Below are positions 38,051 to 50,200 of a stretch of DNA of 60,910 nucleotides, one piece after another. Position 1 is the first letter of the stretch, and the number at the start of each line of letters is the position of its first letter. The stretch is taken from positions 1 through 60,910 of the forward strand of contig NW_019776070.1 of assembly GCF_001039355.2 (NCBI RefSeq). Reading direction: 5' to 3'. This DNA is from Lingula anatina (lineage: Eukaryota > Brachiopoda > Lingulata > Lingulida > Lingulidae). Below the pieces are notes generated by a model, which saw only the letters and a program-made list of their open reading frames with translations, was not told where the DNA came from and ran no database searches. A program made the translations under genes and the position numbers.

Positions 38051-40980
38051 GAAGATGCCCTGTGGAGAGCGTTGTGGAAAGGAGGAAGAGAGGTTGATGT
38101 GAAGGTAAGAGGTGATATGGTTCTTGTTTAGTACTTATGTCTAAGTTTCACTCAAAAAACAAGGCGTCCATTTGAATAAAATTCTATCGAAATTTCTTTT
38201 CTCTTGGTATAATAGTATAATCATTGTTAAGCACCCTTAGTGTTTTGGTCGATTTCTTTTGAAATCAATGATATGGGATAAAACCCGTAAGAGGGAAGGT
38301 GTTAAGGGTTAAAATAAAATCCTAGAAATCCAATGCCCTTAGAAAGAAAATAGCATTGTGAAAACGTCCAGCATCTGAAAGGCAGCTGGGACAACATTGT
38401 TAATGAAACTCCAAGCAAAAATAACAGAGCGTGCTACCAATTAGCGCGATAAACTCGTGAACTCGCCACAGAAAATGCAGGAGAGATCGATTACTCCCAC
38501 CCTGGAATAAAGTTAAATTGCAATCAACTAGCGATAGAATAGAAAAGACACCCCTTGTCTCCACGGCTTGAATTAATAATACAACGTCGCTCGAGGAAAT
38601 GATACCGCTGCGAATTCCATTAAAACTGAGTTGAATGCCGGTGAAGTCCGTTGCTATTAGCTACGTTCAGACAGGACCTCTTTGACCGGTATTAAGTTCA
38701 CTGGCGTCATCGGGTGAGAAGATTACAATGGGACAGTGGGGTTGATCAGTGACGCACTTTGGGCCGATTTCCGGTTTCATATAGGCCAGTTTGAACACAC
38801 ACAGGAGGCGTATTGATGAAAACTGGGCGGAAGACTGATGTATAAGTAATAAAGATATCGTGCTTAATTCAGTTTTCAAGAGTCAATGTCAACTTCTCAA
38901 TTCTCAATTTACGACCGATTTCATTATTGTTATACAATATCATTCTTTATGCGTTCGATGCGTTTATTTGAGACGGAATGTAATATTGGAAACTTCCATT
39001 AGTAAGAGTCCGGTTTTTATTTAGACCATTCTATTGGAAGATAAAAGGTGGGATACAGCTCGATTAAATATAAAAAATGCCATACAATTAAGCGAGAAGA
39101 GGATAACATTTCAGCGCGTTCTGACAACAATTGACCGTTAATACAATAGCATTAGGACGGCGTAGAATACTGTTCTGTAAATCGACATGATTTCAGCCAT
39201 TACTTGTCAGCAAACACGACGTGAGGTTCAGTATCAATAGAGCGAGCTGAACAAATACTCCCCGGGGGAAGGCTGGGGAGGCTTTCTTATACAGCAACTG
39301 CTGCTGTCGTCAGTGCATCGCAACAGGCTCTAATTTAGAAGCCATATCGACGTAATGAAACATTTACATTGTTGTGGACACGGAGTCAACTACACAGATT
39401 GACTTAGGAAAAGTCTCTAACCAAGTCACTGCGCCAGGTAGCCGGGTACCTAACTTCGAGTTGACATGTTAAAACTTACGAGGTATTTAATTTTGAGGAT
39501 AATGTTTCACTCTTTACAGATGTGATGCCACGAGCTGTTTTGGAGGTTAAAGTGGACGAGAGGACGTTCCAGAAAGTGAAATGAAAAGTGAACACTGGGT
39601 GTCTTTTATCTGGTAACAGTCACGCACCACCAAAGCACATGGAGTTAGAAGTAACACTGAGCTCACCAGTACCTTTCCGGACAACAAACCAGAGCCGCGC
39701 ACCACAAAGAGATCTGTTAGCAGACTAGGTAAGAAGCTATTTGTTTCTTGATGGGATTCTCATAGTAAAAACATAATTTCAGACAACTTGGGCTAGATTG
39801 TAGTCGGCTAGTGAAAGATATTTATATACCATTCGCCATGTTAGTTGAGAATAGATAGTGGCAGTGGCCACTATCTGTTGGTGTAGATAATTCATTATCA
39901 TGATAAGTTAAATGTCTGCAAATTTTGCATGTTGCTTGATGAAAATTGATCACTGCTAGGACACACACACCGTGATGGCGGATCAGAATAAGGAGATACG
40001 TTAACGGACTGTTGTGATAACTAGAAGGACTGAGGCATGCTTACTTTTAGGAAAAATACTTACATTCAGTCTGTCTACAGTATATCGCTTTAAAAACAAG
40101 ATAAACTTTTAAAACATTTTATGACAAAAAATGATAATAATAAAAAAAAAGAAAAGAAAAAAAAGAAACCCGACAATAAGGAACTAAATTCCGGGAATTA
40201 TTTGTGTGTGATACGGGGTAGTAAGTTAGGCATTTCGGCGAAATGCGTAAAAAAGTCTAGATAAGGAAAAAAGATAAAAACAAGGAACAAAATTGTTTCA
40301 GAAGCAGATGCCAAGTATATATATTTTATGTCGTAGATCGAAAATACATCAACCAAGTAGGTCTCGAATTGTAAGTTTTGCCTGTGTATTTCCCCGGGTC
40401 GTACCTCTAATAAACACACCATTGAAACTGTAATTCTCACGTTATGGATCAGCGCAGTGTAATGTGCCACAGGATCACTGTAAATGTAGTACATTTATAC
40501 TGAATCTGTGGGCAGAAGTCTTGGATCACTGATATTTAATTGGAAAAGAAATTAACTTGCTGTAATTTTTGCACCGGGACGTCCTTGTTTGTATATGTTT
40601 TTTGTTGTCTAAACGTGTTCACATTTATTTTTCTGTTGTTGTCTGATGCGATTATTTAAATTATATCTGCAGCCATTTTTGCGTGTATCTTTTTAATAAC
40701 TGGTATAAATCTAGTTACGAAATTTTCACAGGTAATAGTTTTTGTCGGGGGGTGGGGGGGGGGCGGTGGTGTATTAAAAATCACTGTTAAGTTTTCTGTG
40801 AGTGCAATAATTCGCCGGAGTTAATGTGTTCTCATTTCATTACGATTGCAAGGCGTTTAAGTATTCTCTTTCTCTTTTGATTTTATTTCTAGCTGCAGCG
40901 TCCAATCCGTCGATGGCCGCAACAAGCACCTGCAGAGCCTGACGAAAAAGGCACTCAGTTAATTTCTTGCGGTGTCCGCC
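38051..40980 (+). other. Region upstream of the 557-aa ORF with candidate non-coding exons
   Basis: A 209-nt candidate exon at 39520-39728 has a good acceptor (TCTTTACAG) and donor (GTAAGA). It contains a short upstream ORF beginning MPRAVLEVK. The ORF exon itself probably starts at 40893 after TTATTTCTAG. A weaker candidate lies near 38052-38103 (AG before, GTAAGA after). These would be 5' UTR exons of the next gene. The rest shows nothing recognisable. Confidence 0.35.
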
Positions 40981-42654
40981 ATGCCGCCCAAGGTGGAGAT
41001 GCGGAGAAAACCGGACCGGCTGATGGTTGTAAACCGTCGAAACCGAATGGAAAACGTGCGCTTAGAGCAACGAGTGAAGGTCCTGGAAAAATCCACCACC
41101 AACAGCTCCCTGGAACTGACCAAAGACATGAAACAGATCGAGTCCGGGATTAACGCCATGAAGCAGACGACCGGAAGAAGCGCTGAGGGCCTCCCGCCAG
41201 ATAGCGCCCAGGATAAGACACACACGAAGTCGGATTACTTTCGTTTCGGACCGCGGATCAGCGCGCGTCGCTTGCACAAATGGCACACTAAAGAAAAAGA
41301 GTTGAGTAAGTTTCTACAGAGCACCAGCGTTGCCACAGAAAGCATAGTGAATGACAAATCCGAGGCAACAAAAGATACGATAGATGAAGAAGAAGAAAAC
41401 GACGAGGATGATGAAGACAACCGTGCCCCGTCAGTGATAAATTCAGAGCCAGTGACTGTACGCAATACTTATTTAAATCGACGCAAAAGTCTCAGTTGCA
41501 CCGACGTTTTTCACGCGATTCGCCCAAATGTACAACTGTCTTCCTCGCCTCGTGATCGCCCACCTTCAGCTAACAATGTGTGCTCTAAAGAAGAAACGCA
41601 CAGAGACAAATTCTCCATATCGGAATGGGAGAAAAATGTAATACAAAATTACACAGCTGTGTTGACGAAACCCGTGAAAGTTAAAAGGACGTTCCGCAGA
41701 CCCCTTAGCGCATTTTTGCCATCGGGTGAATTTCGTCCCCAGTCGGCGTGGTCACGGTCACCAAGACGGCCCAAGTCCGCTCCGCCGACGTCTCAAACCG
41801 ACGTGCAACATAGGACGGGTAAATCGTTATGGGGGATAGCCAAAAATACATTTTGCAAGGAATGGACGGTGGGTGGTGAACCGCAGGTTTCAGAAAACAG
41901 CACAAACACTCCAATTATGTCAGACGACCCCAAGGTTCGCTTGGCCAACGTGCGTGCCCACTACAACGGGGTTTCTAAACGTTTCGCCAAGAAGAGTGCG
42001 GAGCGCGAGGAAAAACTTTGGATTGAAATACAGAGGAAAGAATCTGGACTTTCGTGGTTTACTTCCCCGAAACCTGAAGGGAACGCTGTGTTACAGAACT
42101 ATTTTGCCAGAAAATTTGCTCAGCATTTAGCATTTAGTGCATTTTCGCAAACTACGCCGACGTCGGGCGGTTCAGCCACGGAGTCTGCGCAAACGTCAGG
42201 ACAGAATGTTAAAACGCCTTCTGCACAAAACACGACTGTGTTAACAAACGAGAAGACGCCAGATGAAAACGAAGACAATGACGCAACGAAAAATGGAGGC
42301 GGTTTTCGTCTTCAGAGGCGCATAACAAAACTTATGAAGGACTGCGGTACAAATGAAAGCGCTGAGAAGAAAACTAAACCCATGGCTCTATCAAAATCGG
42401 CAAGAAAACGTGAACTGGAGCAAATGGTGACGGAAAACACAATGGACGTGAAACAGATCGCTAAAAAGGAACAGTCGCGTAGATTACAGTCGCGCGTGTC
42501 CATGATCATGGAAATGTTCCGTCTGAGCAATGCTTTTGGTGGAGGAAATAAGAATAAAGATGATATTGCCCCGTCATCTACCTCGGAGAAAAAGACAGAT
42601 GATAATAGTTTGAACAAGGTTGCTGCCTTACAAGCATCAAATGCTAGCTCATAG
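40981..42654 (+). CDS. Unknown 557-aa basic, disordered protein with R-P-x-S-A motifs
   Basis: Single uninterrupted frame. The ATG at 40981 is the first after an in-frame TAA at 40960. No catalytic domain is recognised. The N-terminus (MPPKVEMRRKPDRLMVVNRR) leads into a short coiled coil (about residues 20-60). An acidic run (DEEEENDEDDEDN) lies near residue 140. Around residues 240-275 three R-P-x-S-A motifs occur (RPLSA, RPQSA, RPKSA), a pattern I associate with some cytoskeletal and ciliary proteins. The C-terminal third is S/T/K-rich, with a predicted helix near ARKRELEQMV. Codon use looks real over the full length. It lies on the same strand as the RNB-helicase exons; a phase-0 AAG|GTTGCT near its end could splice to 44768, so it may be that gene's N-terminus. 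Confidence 0.65.
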   Translation: MPPKVEMRRKPDRLMVVNRRNRMENVRLEQRVKVLEKSTTNSSLELTKDMKQIESGINAMKQTTGRSAEGLPPDSAQDKTHTKSDYFRFGPRISARRLHKWHTKEKELSKFLQSTSVATESIVNDKSEATKDTIDEEEENDEDDEDNRAPSVINSEPVTVRNTYLNRRKSLSCTDVFHAIRPNVQLSSSPRDRPPSANNVCSKEETHRDKFSISEWEKNVIQNYTAVLTKPVKVKRTFRRPLSAFLPSGEFRPQSAWSRSPRRPKSAPPTSQTDVQHRTGKSLWGIAKNTFCKEWTVGGEPQVSENSTNTPIMSDDPKVRLANVRAHYNGVSKRFAKKSAEREEKLWIEIQRKESGLSWFTSPKPEGNAVLQNYFARKFAQHLAFSAFSQTTPTSGGSATESAQTSGQNVKTPSAQNTTVLTNEKTPDENEDNDATKNGGGFRLQRRITKLMKDCGTNESAEKKTKPMALSKSARKRELEQMVTENTMDVKQIAKKEQSRRLQSRVSMIMEMFRLSNAFGGGNKNKDDIAPSSTSEKKTDDNSLNKVAALQASNASS

Positions 42655-42764
42655 TATATACATATGTACCGGGGTATGACGCATTTCCATTTACATCTTA
42701 CGGTCAATTAAAACATAACGGCAAATATTTGTGCAGACTTCGCATTCAATAAGGCAGGGAGATT

Positions 42765-42990
42765 TCAAATATATATAAAGGTATTGATATGTAATCCAAT
42801 CCAGGTTCCCAGATTCTTTATATGTTTAGTGATGTTATAANCATATTGATTATCACTAGCTGCCCAAGTTTCAATTAAGCCAACTATTGCATATTTTTCT
42901 ATCAGTATCTTTGCGTCCGCAGTACAGCTCGCGAGGCCGTGTACATTCCATGACACAATGCCCAAAGTTGAGTCCTCAGTGATGAGCTTT
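42765..42990 (-). pseudogene. Truncated LINE ORF2 (endonuclease N-terminus only)
   Basis: In a frame different from ORF1 and overlapping its end, the minus strand reads STLGIVSWNVHGLASC and then EKYAIVGLIETW, the first two motifs of the apurinic-like endonuclease. The remaining motifs and the polymerase are absent. Confidence 0.65.
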
Positions 42991-44008
42991 CCGCACTCGT
43001 CCTATCCATTGGAGCCTCTTCCGCTGGAGAAACTCGGTCCACCGCCTCGCCCTTGCCCGCGCCCGCGCTGCGTCCATTATGACAACCACCGTGATCGCCA
43101 CTATCTGCCGTTGGACTTCTCTGTCTAGTAATACGTTCAGCATTCGGGTCAAAAGGTCGATTGTCTATATAAAGTTTGTCTACCTTCAGTACAGCCTCTT
43201 TATCCTGTCTCTTGGCTTCCTTTAGGTGCGGAATCAGCATCTTTCTCCGTTCGTTGACTTCCCTGGGGAATTGTTCATTGACTCTGTATCGTTTTCCTTT
43301 CAACGCACGTGGGGCGGTTTTCCTGACCATCTCCTTGTCCTTAAATGACCCAATCCTGGCGATGATCGGTCTGTGTTTCCCTGGTATGTGCTTTCCCATA
43401 CGGTGAACATTTTCAAATTTTATTTCATCAGTAATTCCCATTTCTTCCGATAGGAATTGCTTAATTGCTTCCTCGGGGCTCTCCTCTCGATTTTCCGGTA
43501 TGCCGTCAAAGATTAAGTTCTCCCTCATGGAGCGGGTCTGTAACTCAAGATGTTTCTGTTTCAGTTCACTTAGGTCCTCTCTCAATCCAGCTATCTCCGT
43601 TTTTGAGATTGCATTTTCTTCTTTCAAATTCCTGAATTTGTCATCTAGCTTCTTTACAGCGCCCTCTATTTCCTTTACATTTGTCTTATTGTCCTCACAT
43701 ATTGTATTGATGAGTATAAGGCCATCCTCCATCTCGCCGATTTTTGTATTTGCCCCCTTCAGATCACTAGTGACATTGCTCATTGTTAGCTCCAGTTTGG
43801 TTAACCGTTGGTCTATGGAATCCAGTTTATTCAGCTTTGTATTCATTGCATCCATTTTCAAAGACAGCGATGATATTAAGGAAAACAGATCGCCTTGCGG
43901 GTTACTGCTGCTAGTAAGAGGCAGTGATCGCATAGGTAGGCCTATTGGGCTTGGTGGAAAAAAAACCGTCATCTGGCCCTGTGGGTATATTCGTGGTTGA
44001 TCAGTCAT
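42902..44008 (-). CDS. LINE ORF1 protein (coiled coil, RRM-like, C-terminal domain)
   Basis: From the ATG at 44008 the frame gives 368 aa, and it stays open upstream to about 44190 without another ATG. An S/P-rich start is followed by a long coiled coil (residues about 60-175). The RRM-like segment begins RSMRENLIFDGIPE, and the C-terminal part includes VNEQFPREVNERRKMLIPHL, as in L1-type ORF1p, an RNA-binding chaperone. The C-terminal roughly 60 residues are low-complexity and overlap the ORF2 start in another frame. No stop or frameshift is seen in ORF1. Confidence 0.8.
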   Translation of the reverse strand: MTDQPRIYPQGQMTVFFPPSPIGLPMRSLPLTSSSNPQGDLFSLISSLSLKMDAMNTKLNKLDSIDQRLTKLELTMSNVTSDLKGANTKIGEMEDGLILINTICEDNKTNVKEIEGAVKKLDDKFRNLKEENAISKTEIAGLREDLSELKQKHLELQTRSMRENLIFDGIPENREESPEEAIKQFLSEEMGITDEIKFENVHRMGKHIPGKHRPIIARIGSFKDKEMVRKTAPRALKGKRYRVNEQFPREVNERRKMLIPHLKEAKRQDKEAVLKVDKLYIDNRPFDPNAERITRQRSPTADSGDHGGCHNGRSAGAGKGEAVDRVSPAEEAPMDRTSAESSSLRTQLWALCHGMYTASRAVLRTQRY

Positions 44009-44591
44009 TAGTGGAGTTGACTGAAGATACGTTACGTCACTTACAGAACTGGTAGCACCTAAGCGTAATTCAGTCGGTGATTTCTGTTCAGTTTGAGAAC
44101 TACTCACTTTATTCACTTTGTTTTCCTTTTCGCCACTCAGATTAGGACTTTTGTTCTTCCTTTTTCCTTTCTTTCCGCTCCTTTCTGTTTAACTCACGTT
44201 CTTCCTAGTGTATCTACACGCTCCCCGAAACTCTTGCACTTCCTGCACTTTATCGCTCATAGAACTCCAAAAGTATCAGAGCACCAAAAAGTCAAATTGT
44301 TCCCTCCTCGCATGCGCAACACCTGATCAATGTTATCAAACAATCTGATCACCTTAAAGGCATTCAGTATCGTACACAAATCGTACAAGTAGACTATATA
44401 TTAAAACATTGGGACATAAATCTCATTTAAAGCCAATTAAGAAACGACATAAAGCTTGATTTTATTTGATAATATGTTTGTTTAATGGATTTATTCAGGA
44501 TAGATAAAAAACAATATTTGGAGTGGAACCCAACTTAGTTTTATATTTGCACTGTGTCCAAAATACGTTCTGATTAATCACCATCAATGAT

Positions 44592-44622
44592 TTTTTTTAT
44601 TTATTTATTTATTTATTTATTT

Positions 44623-44657
<35 letters not shown>

Positions 44658-44661
44658 TTTT
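44592..44661. repeat. (TTTA)n microsatellite
   Basis: About 70 bp of TTTA repeats with one TTTTTA interruption, about 100 bp upstream of the first RNB-helicase exon. Confidence 0.9.
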
Positions 44662-44767
44662 GTTCAATCAAACAAGATGACAGTACCGTTAATATCTACT
44701 TTTGATATATACATGTAATTACTTAAATATTGATGGTGGTGTGTGCATGTTTTACGTAATTTTGCAG

Positions 44768-47169
44768 GAAGCTAGAGAAAGCGAGATTCGAAGATTGAAA
44801 AGAACGCAGGATGAAATCGAGGCCGTAGAGAGAAGGGAGTCACTTAAGTACGACCCGGATTGGATAGCGGGACTTGTGACGGTTCGTAGCAAAATATTTC
44901 ACTGTAAACAATTGACTTCGATTTTATCTTTACAGCCATGCCTGATTTTACATTTAAACGATAGACCATACGTTTTTCTACATGTTGTAAAACGACACAT
45001 AGTGCCCAGCAGTGCTTATTTTTTTCAAATTATTACCTTGCTTTACAGTCTTCAAGCGGAAGAGTGGCCAAAACAAGTAAGTGGTGGATGTTGGGATATG
45101 ATTCACAATAACCGAACAGTTAAATAAACGCATGCAGCTATGTATTCAAACACCGTGAACATGTCGAATATGTGCTGAAATGGCTTTCAGTTACATAAAT
45201 AACAAGCAGATGGATATTTTACATTTTAGTATGCTGTTTAACGTACATAACGTATATGCGTTTAAATTAGTTTCCCTTTTCAATAGGAAACATTTGCTAA
45301 ATATGATATTTACCGTCACCCGCACCATTGACTGAAGATATTTGGTTCTGCTACTGTTTCAGAAAAACCGACGAAATCAGTTAAGACAATGACGAGGCAT
45401 TATAGAAGAAATAGGCAGGTGACCACTACAAGTGACAGCAGGGTAAGACCCATATATCGATTTACAGACTCGACATTTAACATGGAGTGTTTCACTTCCG
45501 AATGCACGCCCAGTAAAAACGTGTTCTTTTTTTCAAATGCTCAGTGCTTAATCTCGTGGAGACCATATATTGCTGACCTAGAAACCTCCCATGGTTCATG
45601 TGGAAAGTTGAATTACTTAAGCCTCAGTCACAACCGGACGTACGGATTTTAGGACCGTACCCTGCACGTCTCCTACGAATTTTGGGTGTAGTGGAGGTCG
45701 TGGGTCTCGTAGAGGTAGAGGAAAGCCTGCCTTGCGAGTCGCAAGGGCCACATGTGTTGTCCTTTCAAGTAGTGACGCTAATTGCAAGGAGCGATGGCCG
45801 TGGAAATTGCAATCATTTCTTGAGTTTGTCTTGCTTCCTACGTACGTGACACACTCACCACTTACGAAGGGAATGCAACGCACGGCGAAAGTGGTGTCAT
45901 TTTACGTCAGTTTTGCTTCACACTTGCCACACACATTTGTGATGACGTACTCAAGGCGTACGTCAGTATTGCTTCCTGTTCTCCCCTCTTTTCTTCTTCC
46001 TCCTCCCTTTTTTCTAATATCTAAGCTTCTTTCTCTTGCCTTTTTGGAGGAATATTAGAAACTAAATTGAGCAAAAAATTGAAAATTTTGAAAATTGTTG
46101 CACACGTTACACAGTCTACGTTCATTGTAAAAGCCTAGGTCCCAACTACGTTTTGGGCGCACGGTTTTTAGGTTCCTTGCGTCCGGCTAAGACGTAGTTA
46201 GATCGCAGGGAAAAAATCAAGTAATTTGTGAAAAGCTGTTTGCGTCCTCCAAAAGTCGCGCGATGGACGTGCTCCTCACGCGCGAATTCCCACGTTTTCC
46301 CCATTTTTAGGAGACCACACGTAGCAATCCGTAGCAACCCGTACGTTCGGTTGGGACCTAGGCTTAAGACACGAGCTTGCGTCGTGAGCACGCCTTTTAT
46401 ACACCAGGCGTGGGGGTGACGCACGTGCGACGCATTCCCGATGTGATCTCGACTTTGTTCGTTAGTTGTGAAGCTGCAAAACCGGGATACTTTTACATTA
46501 TTTTCATGAAGAGGTATTCAGAGGGTACCAAAATAACTTCAACCCACATCATTACTGTATTTAAAGAAATGTGCACATGTAAACATAACACAATTACACA
46601 TTACAGTTTGTTACAGTGTATACACGTCTGTGCGCACTTTAAATCTGATGTTAATTAAACTGAGTAAGGGTTATGGAGTTCCGAGTGCCCATTACGCAAC
46701 ACTTCAGCTATGCAGAAAATTCCCACTCTTACTAATACGGTTTACTGTAACATAATTAAAGAGTAAGGGATTCTTTCCAGGATGCCATTAAAACTGGTCG
46801 AAGACCCCCAGAAACTATAGCATCAACAGAAACGGATCTTGGTCAGCCAATAACAGAAGAGGATCAGGAGGATCAGGCGGATTTAGAGCGACTTTTTAAT
46901 GAAAAAACACGTGCGTTAACGTTCTTCCCTATGGCCCAAACATGGACGTTTGAAACAAAAATCCCACATTGAATTGGATATTAGGCTGTCATTACATGAA
47001 TGAATTTTGCAAATATCGGTTGACACTTATCTGATTAACAATTAAGTCATCGGTCCTTTTTTTTTTTTTTTTTTTTTTTTATGGCGGGGGAACTATTAAT
47101 GTGTGTAATATTATACTGTTAAATATGATATATAAAGTTGGTTGCTAAGTTAACTATTCTGTGCTGTTC

Positions 47170-47258
<89 letters not shown>

Positions 47259-50200
47259 TAACATGGCAATGAAGATATTTAATTCATAATTGCTATAACA
47301 TCAACAGATAGGCTATTGTCAACAAATATTTTGCAGGTTCATTAGACACGATATTACCCTTTCCTTGTTCAGTATATAGCAAAGAGAGTTGACATTTACA
47401 TCTAATTGAAAAATACATTTAATTATTTTCCAGGCAGATGGCTTCCATCAAAAGTTCCCGACTTTGCAGATGTCCAATCATCTGGAGCAACCCAAGATGA
47501 AGAGGCTGTTTGTACGCCATCCACTGCGGCGTTTGAGGACGAGCCTTTGGAAGAATGGATGATTCATGTTGCGCCACCAGATGAAGAAGAGGAAGTAAAC
47601 ATGCTAGATGAAGAATTCATGGAGAAGGACTTCAACGATGCTCTATACGCAGACCCATTTTTAGAATCTTTTGAAGATGATTATTTTGGCGACAATTTGT
47701 ATGATTTTCACTCAAAGTTCATGCTGGAAAAAATATTACAGGGGAATCCTTCAAAATATAAACTCTGCACCCTTTACATAGAAACCAACCAGAAGGCTCA
47801 TGCAATTCCGATAGGCACAAATGAACAAATACCGCGTATTGAACTATACGGCAGAACACGTTCTGGGCTTGCTTTTAATGAATCGGATGTTGTCGTTGAA
47901 GTGTTTAACCCACCTAAAAGAGATCCAATACCAAGCCATACATACAGAGGAAAAGTTATTGGTGTATGGTTCGAACCCCGTGTCAAAAAGTTCTCTCGAT
48001 TTGCATGTACCATTGACGACTACAGCAGTAACCTTGCAAAGCCAATATGCCAGACAGTTCCTAAGATTAAGCTCCTTGGATTCCCTGACTACGTCCAGGA
48101 GAAAGATGAATCATATGTCCCTATATACTCTGTAGAATATAACGGCCAATTGAAATACAAAAAGAAGATGAAGATAGAGGCCAAATACAAAGATGACATC
48201 ATACTCTTGGTAAGATACCTGAAATGGAAGCCCTTCCATGTTTTTCCTCTTGGGGTTGCTGTTGGTGTCTTGAAGGGTAGCGCATCACTAGAGAGAGAAA
48301 TGAGGCTACTCATGATTCAACACGACCTTGTTAAAACGTTCCCAACACATGTTGCTGATCGAGTAAAGGCTTTGTCCAAAAAACACAAAAAAATCCCCGC
48401 GCGTGAGATTAAAAAACGATTGGACTACAGGGGCGTAGTGACCCTGACAATTGACTCCGCCGATACACGAGATATCGACGACGCATTGAGTGTTGAAGAA
48501 ATAGGAGACGACATCACCCGCATCGGGGTTCACATCGCTGACGTCACGTATTTTGTTAAGAAGGATGACCTGATCGACAAAGAGGCTCGAGCACGAGGTG
48601 TCAGCTTTTATCCTCCCCATGATCAACCACGCATATTCATGCTACCGGATGAACTCACAACATCCATGTGTAGTCTCGTCGAGGGAGAAGATAGGCTGGC
48701 ACTTTCAGTATTCTTTGATTTTGATAAAAAATTAAACAAGGTTTCCAAACATACCATTAAGAGAACGGTGGTGAAATCGAAACAGAAATTATCCTATGAA
48801 GAAGCAGAGGACATACTGTGCGGGACAGGACTTCCAAATGAAATAAGCAACACTTTGAAAAAATTACATCACATTGCAAGTAAAATTCAGGCCCAGCGAT
48901 TGAAAGAGGGGTCTGCTTTTAACCAGTTTCAGGACAAAGGTGCCCCTATGGCTCACGTGACTGTGGAAGAATTCATGATCTTGGCTAACGTGACCATAGG
49001 GCGATCCCTTGGCGAATCATTTCAGCATGTTCTTCTACTTGTGCAAGACCCTCCTGTGGATTCAGCTTTGCAAATGTGGCAAAAGGAGTTCAACCAAGTA
49101 GCCAAGCACTCCACCACATTGAAAAATTACCGACGAAAATATGACACAAACGCGCCACCTGGATCAAAGCAGAGGCAGTTGGCTACGCTGCATTTGAGGG
49201 AAGCGCTGTGGAAGAAAGCACTTGAGCTTTCCAGGAATGGGGGTGGGCAGGAACTTTTGGAGATATTTTCCAGAGAACAGCATGCTCCCTTAATATACAG
49301 TGCACACTGGAACCTTATCGAACTCCAACGACCGACCCGAATGGCAGCTTACAGTTCCGCTGCCATCCCGTCCCAGTATAAAAGGCACCACGGACTGAAC
49401 ATGACGGACTACACTTGGTTTACGTCTCCGATACGAAGATACGTGGACATCGTAGTTCACCGTTTTGTTCACGCCATGCTTGACAAGGCAGATGACACTC
49501 CGCCTTATACCCAAGAAGAATTGAAAGAAATTTGCAAGGAGATGAATGCGCTCCACAAGAAAGCGAAGAAGTTCCATGGTGCATGTGAACTCATGCAATT
49601 CTGCCTCCAGTTGAAAGAGAACACGACGAGCACCATACTTCCAATAGTTACTGCATTGGACGATTCCTTTATCCAGCTACGCTTACCGTGTTGTGAAGAC
49701 ATCCCCTCGAGGCATCTGAGACTGCGCTTTGGGTCTATGGGCCTGAACCAGAGACCCAGTTTAGAGCAAGACACAGGTGCGCAAATTCAGTTTTGTCCTC
49801 TAAGATGGAAGAAGAAGTTATATGACAGGGTGGCATTTCCAAAACCCACGGACGGGAAAAGACAACAACGCGCCCAGGATTGGCACGATGTTAACCCAAA
49901 TCAGTTCTTGACTCCGTTGCCTGTACGTGTGTGGGACGACATCATTGAGGCTGTTAGCCAACAAAATCCCCAGGCTCTTTTGACATTGATCCAAAAGAAA
50001 CACGAAAATATAGCTAGCGAGGCTCAAGAAGAAAAAGAAAAATTCAATGTCAACATAAACACTGATGCCTATCGCAACAGAGACGGGACTATCGCAAATA
50101 AGGAATCTAAGCTCCAGCTAAAAATGACCCTTGGGACAGTTGTTCGAGTTCTAGCTCAGGTAAAGTTCCATAGAGGATCTCTTTGTCCCAGGCTGTCTCT

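Larger units (their letters stand above)
42765..44330 (-). mobile_element. L1-like LINE fragment: 5' region, ORF1 and start of ORF2
   Basis: Minus-strand retrotransposon fragment. ORF1 is open over about 400 codons. ORF2 begins with the endonuclease motif SWNVHGL and IVGLIETW, but stops being recognisable near 42780. The element therefore has its 5' half and lacks reverse transcriptase and the 3' tail. It lies between the 557-aa ORF and the first RNB-helicase exon. Neither boundary is exact and no target duplication was found. One N (42841) lies within it. Confidence 0.75.

Noticed and set aside
44702-44767. Upstream in-frame ATGs before the first RNB-helicase exon
   Set aside because: The sequence before 44768 ends TTTTGCAG and is pyrimidine-rich, so it reads as an intron end; the start codon is left undetermined.
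45389-46424. Several 80-108 aa frames on both strands
   Set aside because: They fall in the TTAA-flanked element or overlap the short exon 45362-45441; none continues in frame to another exon.
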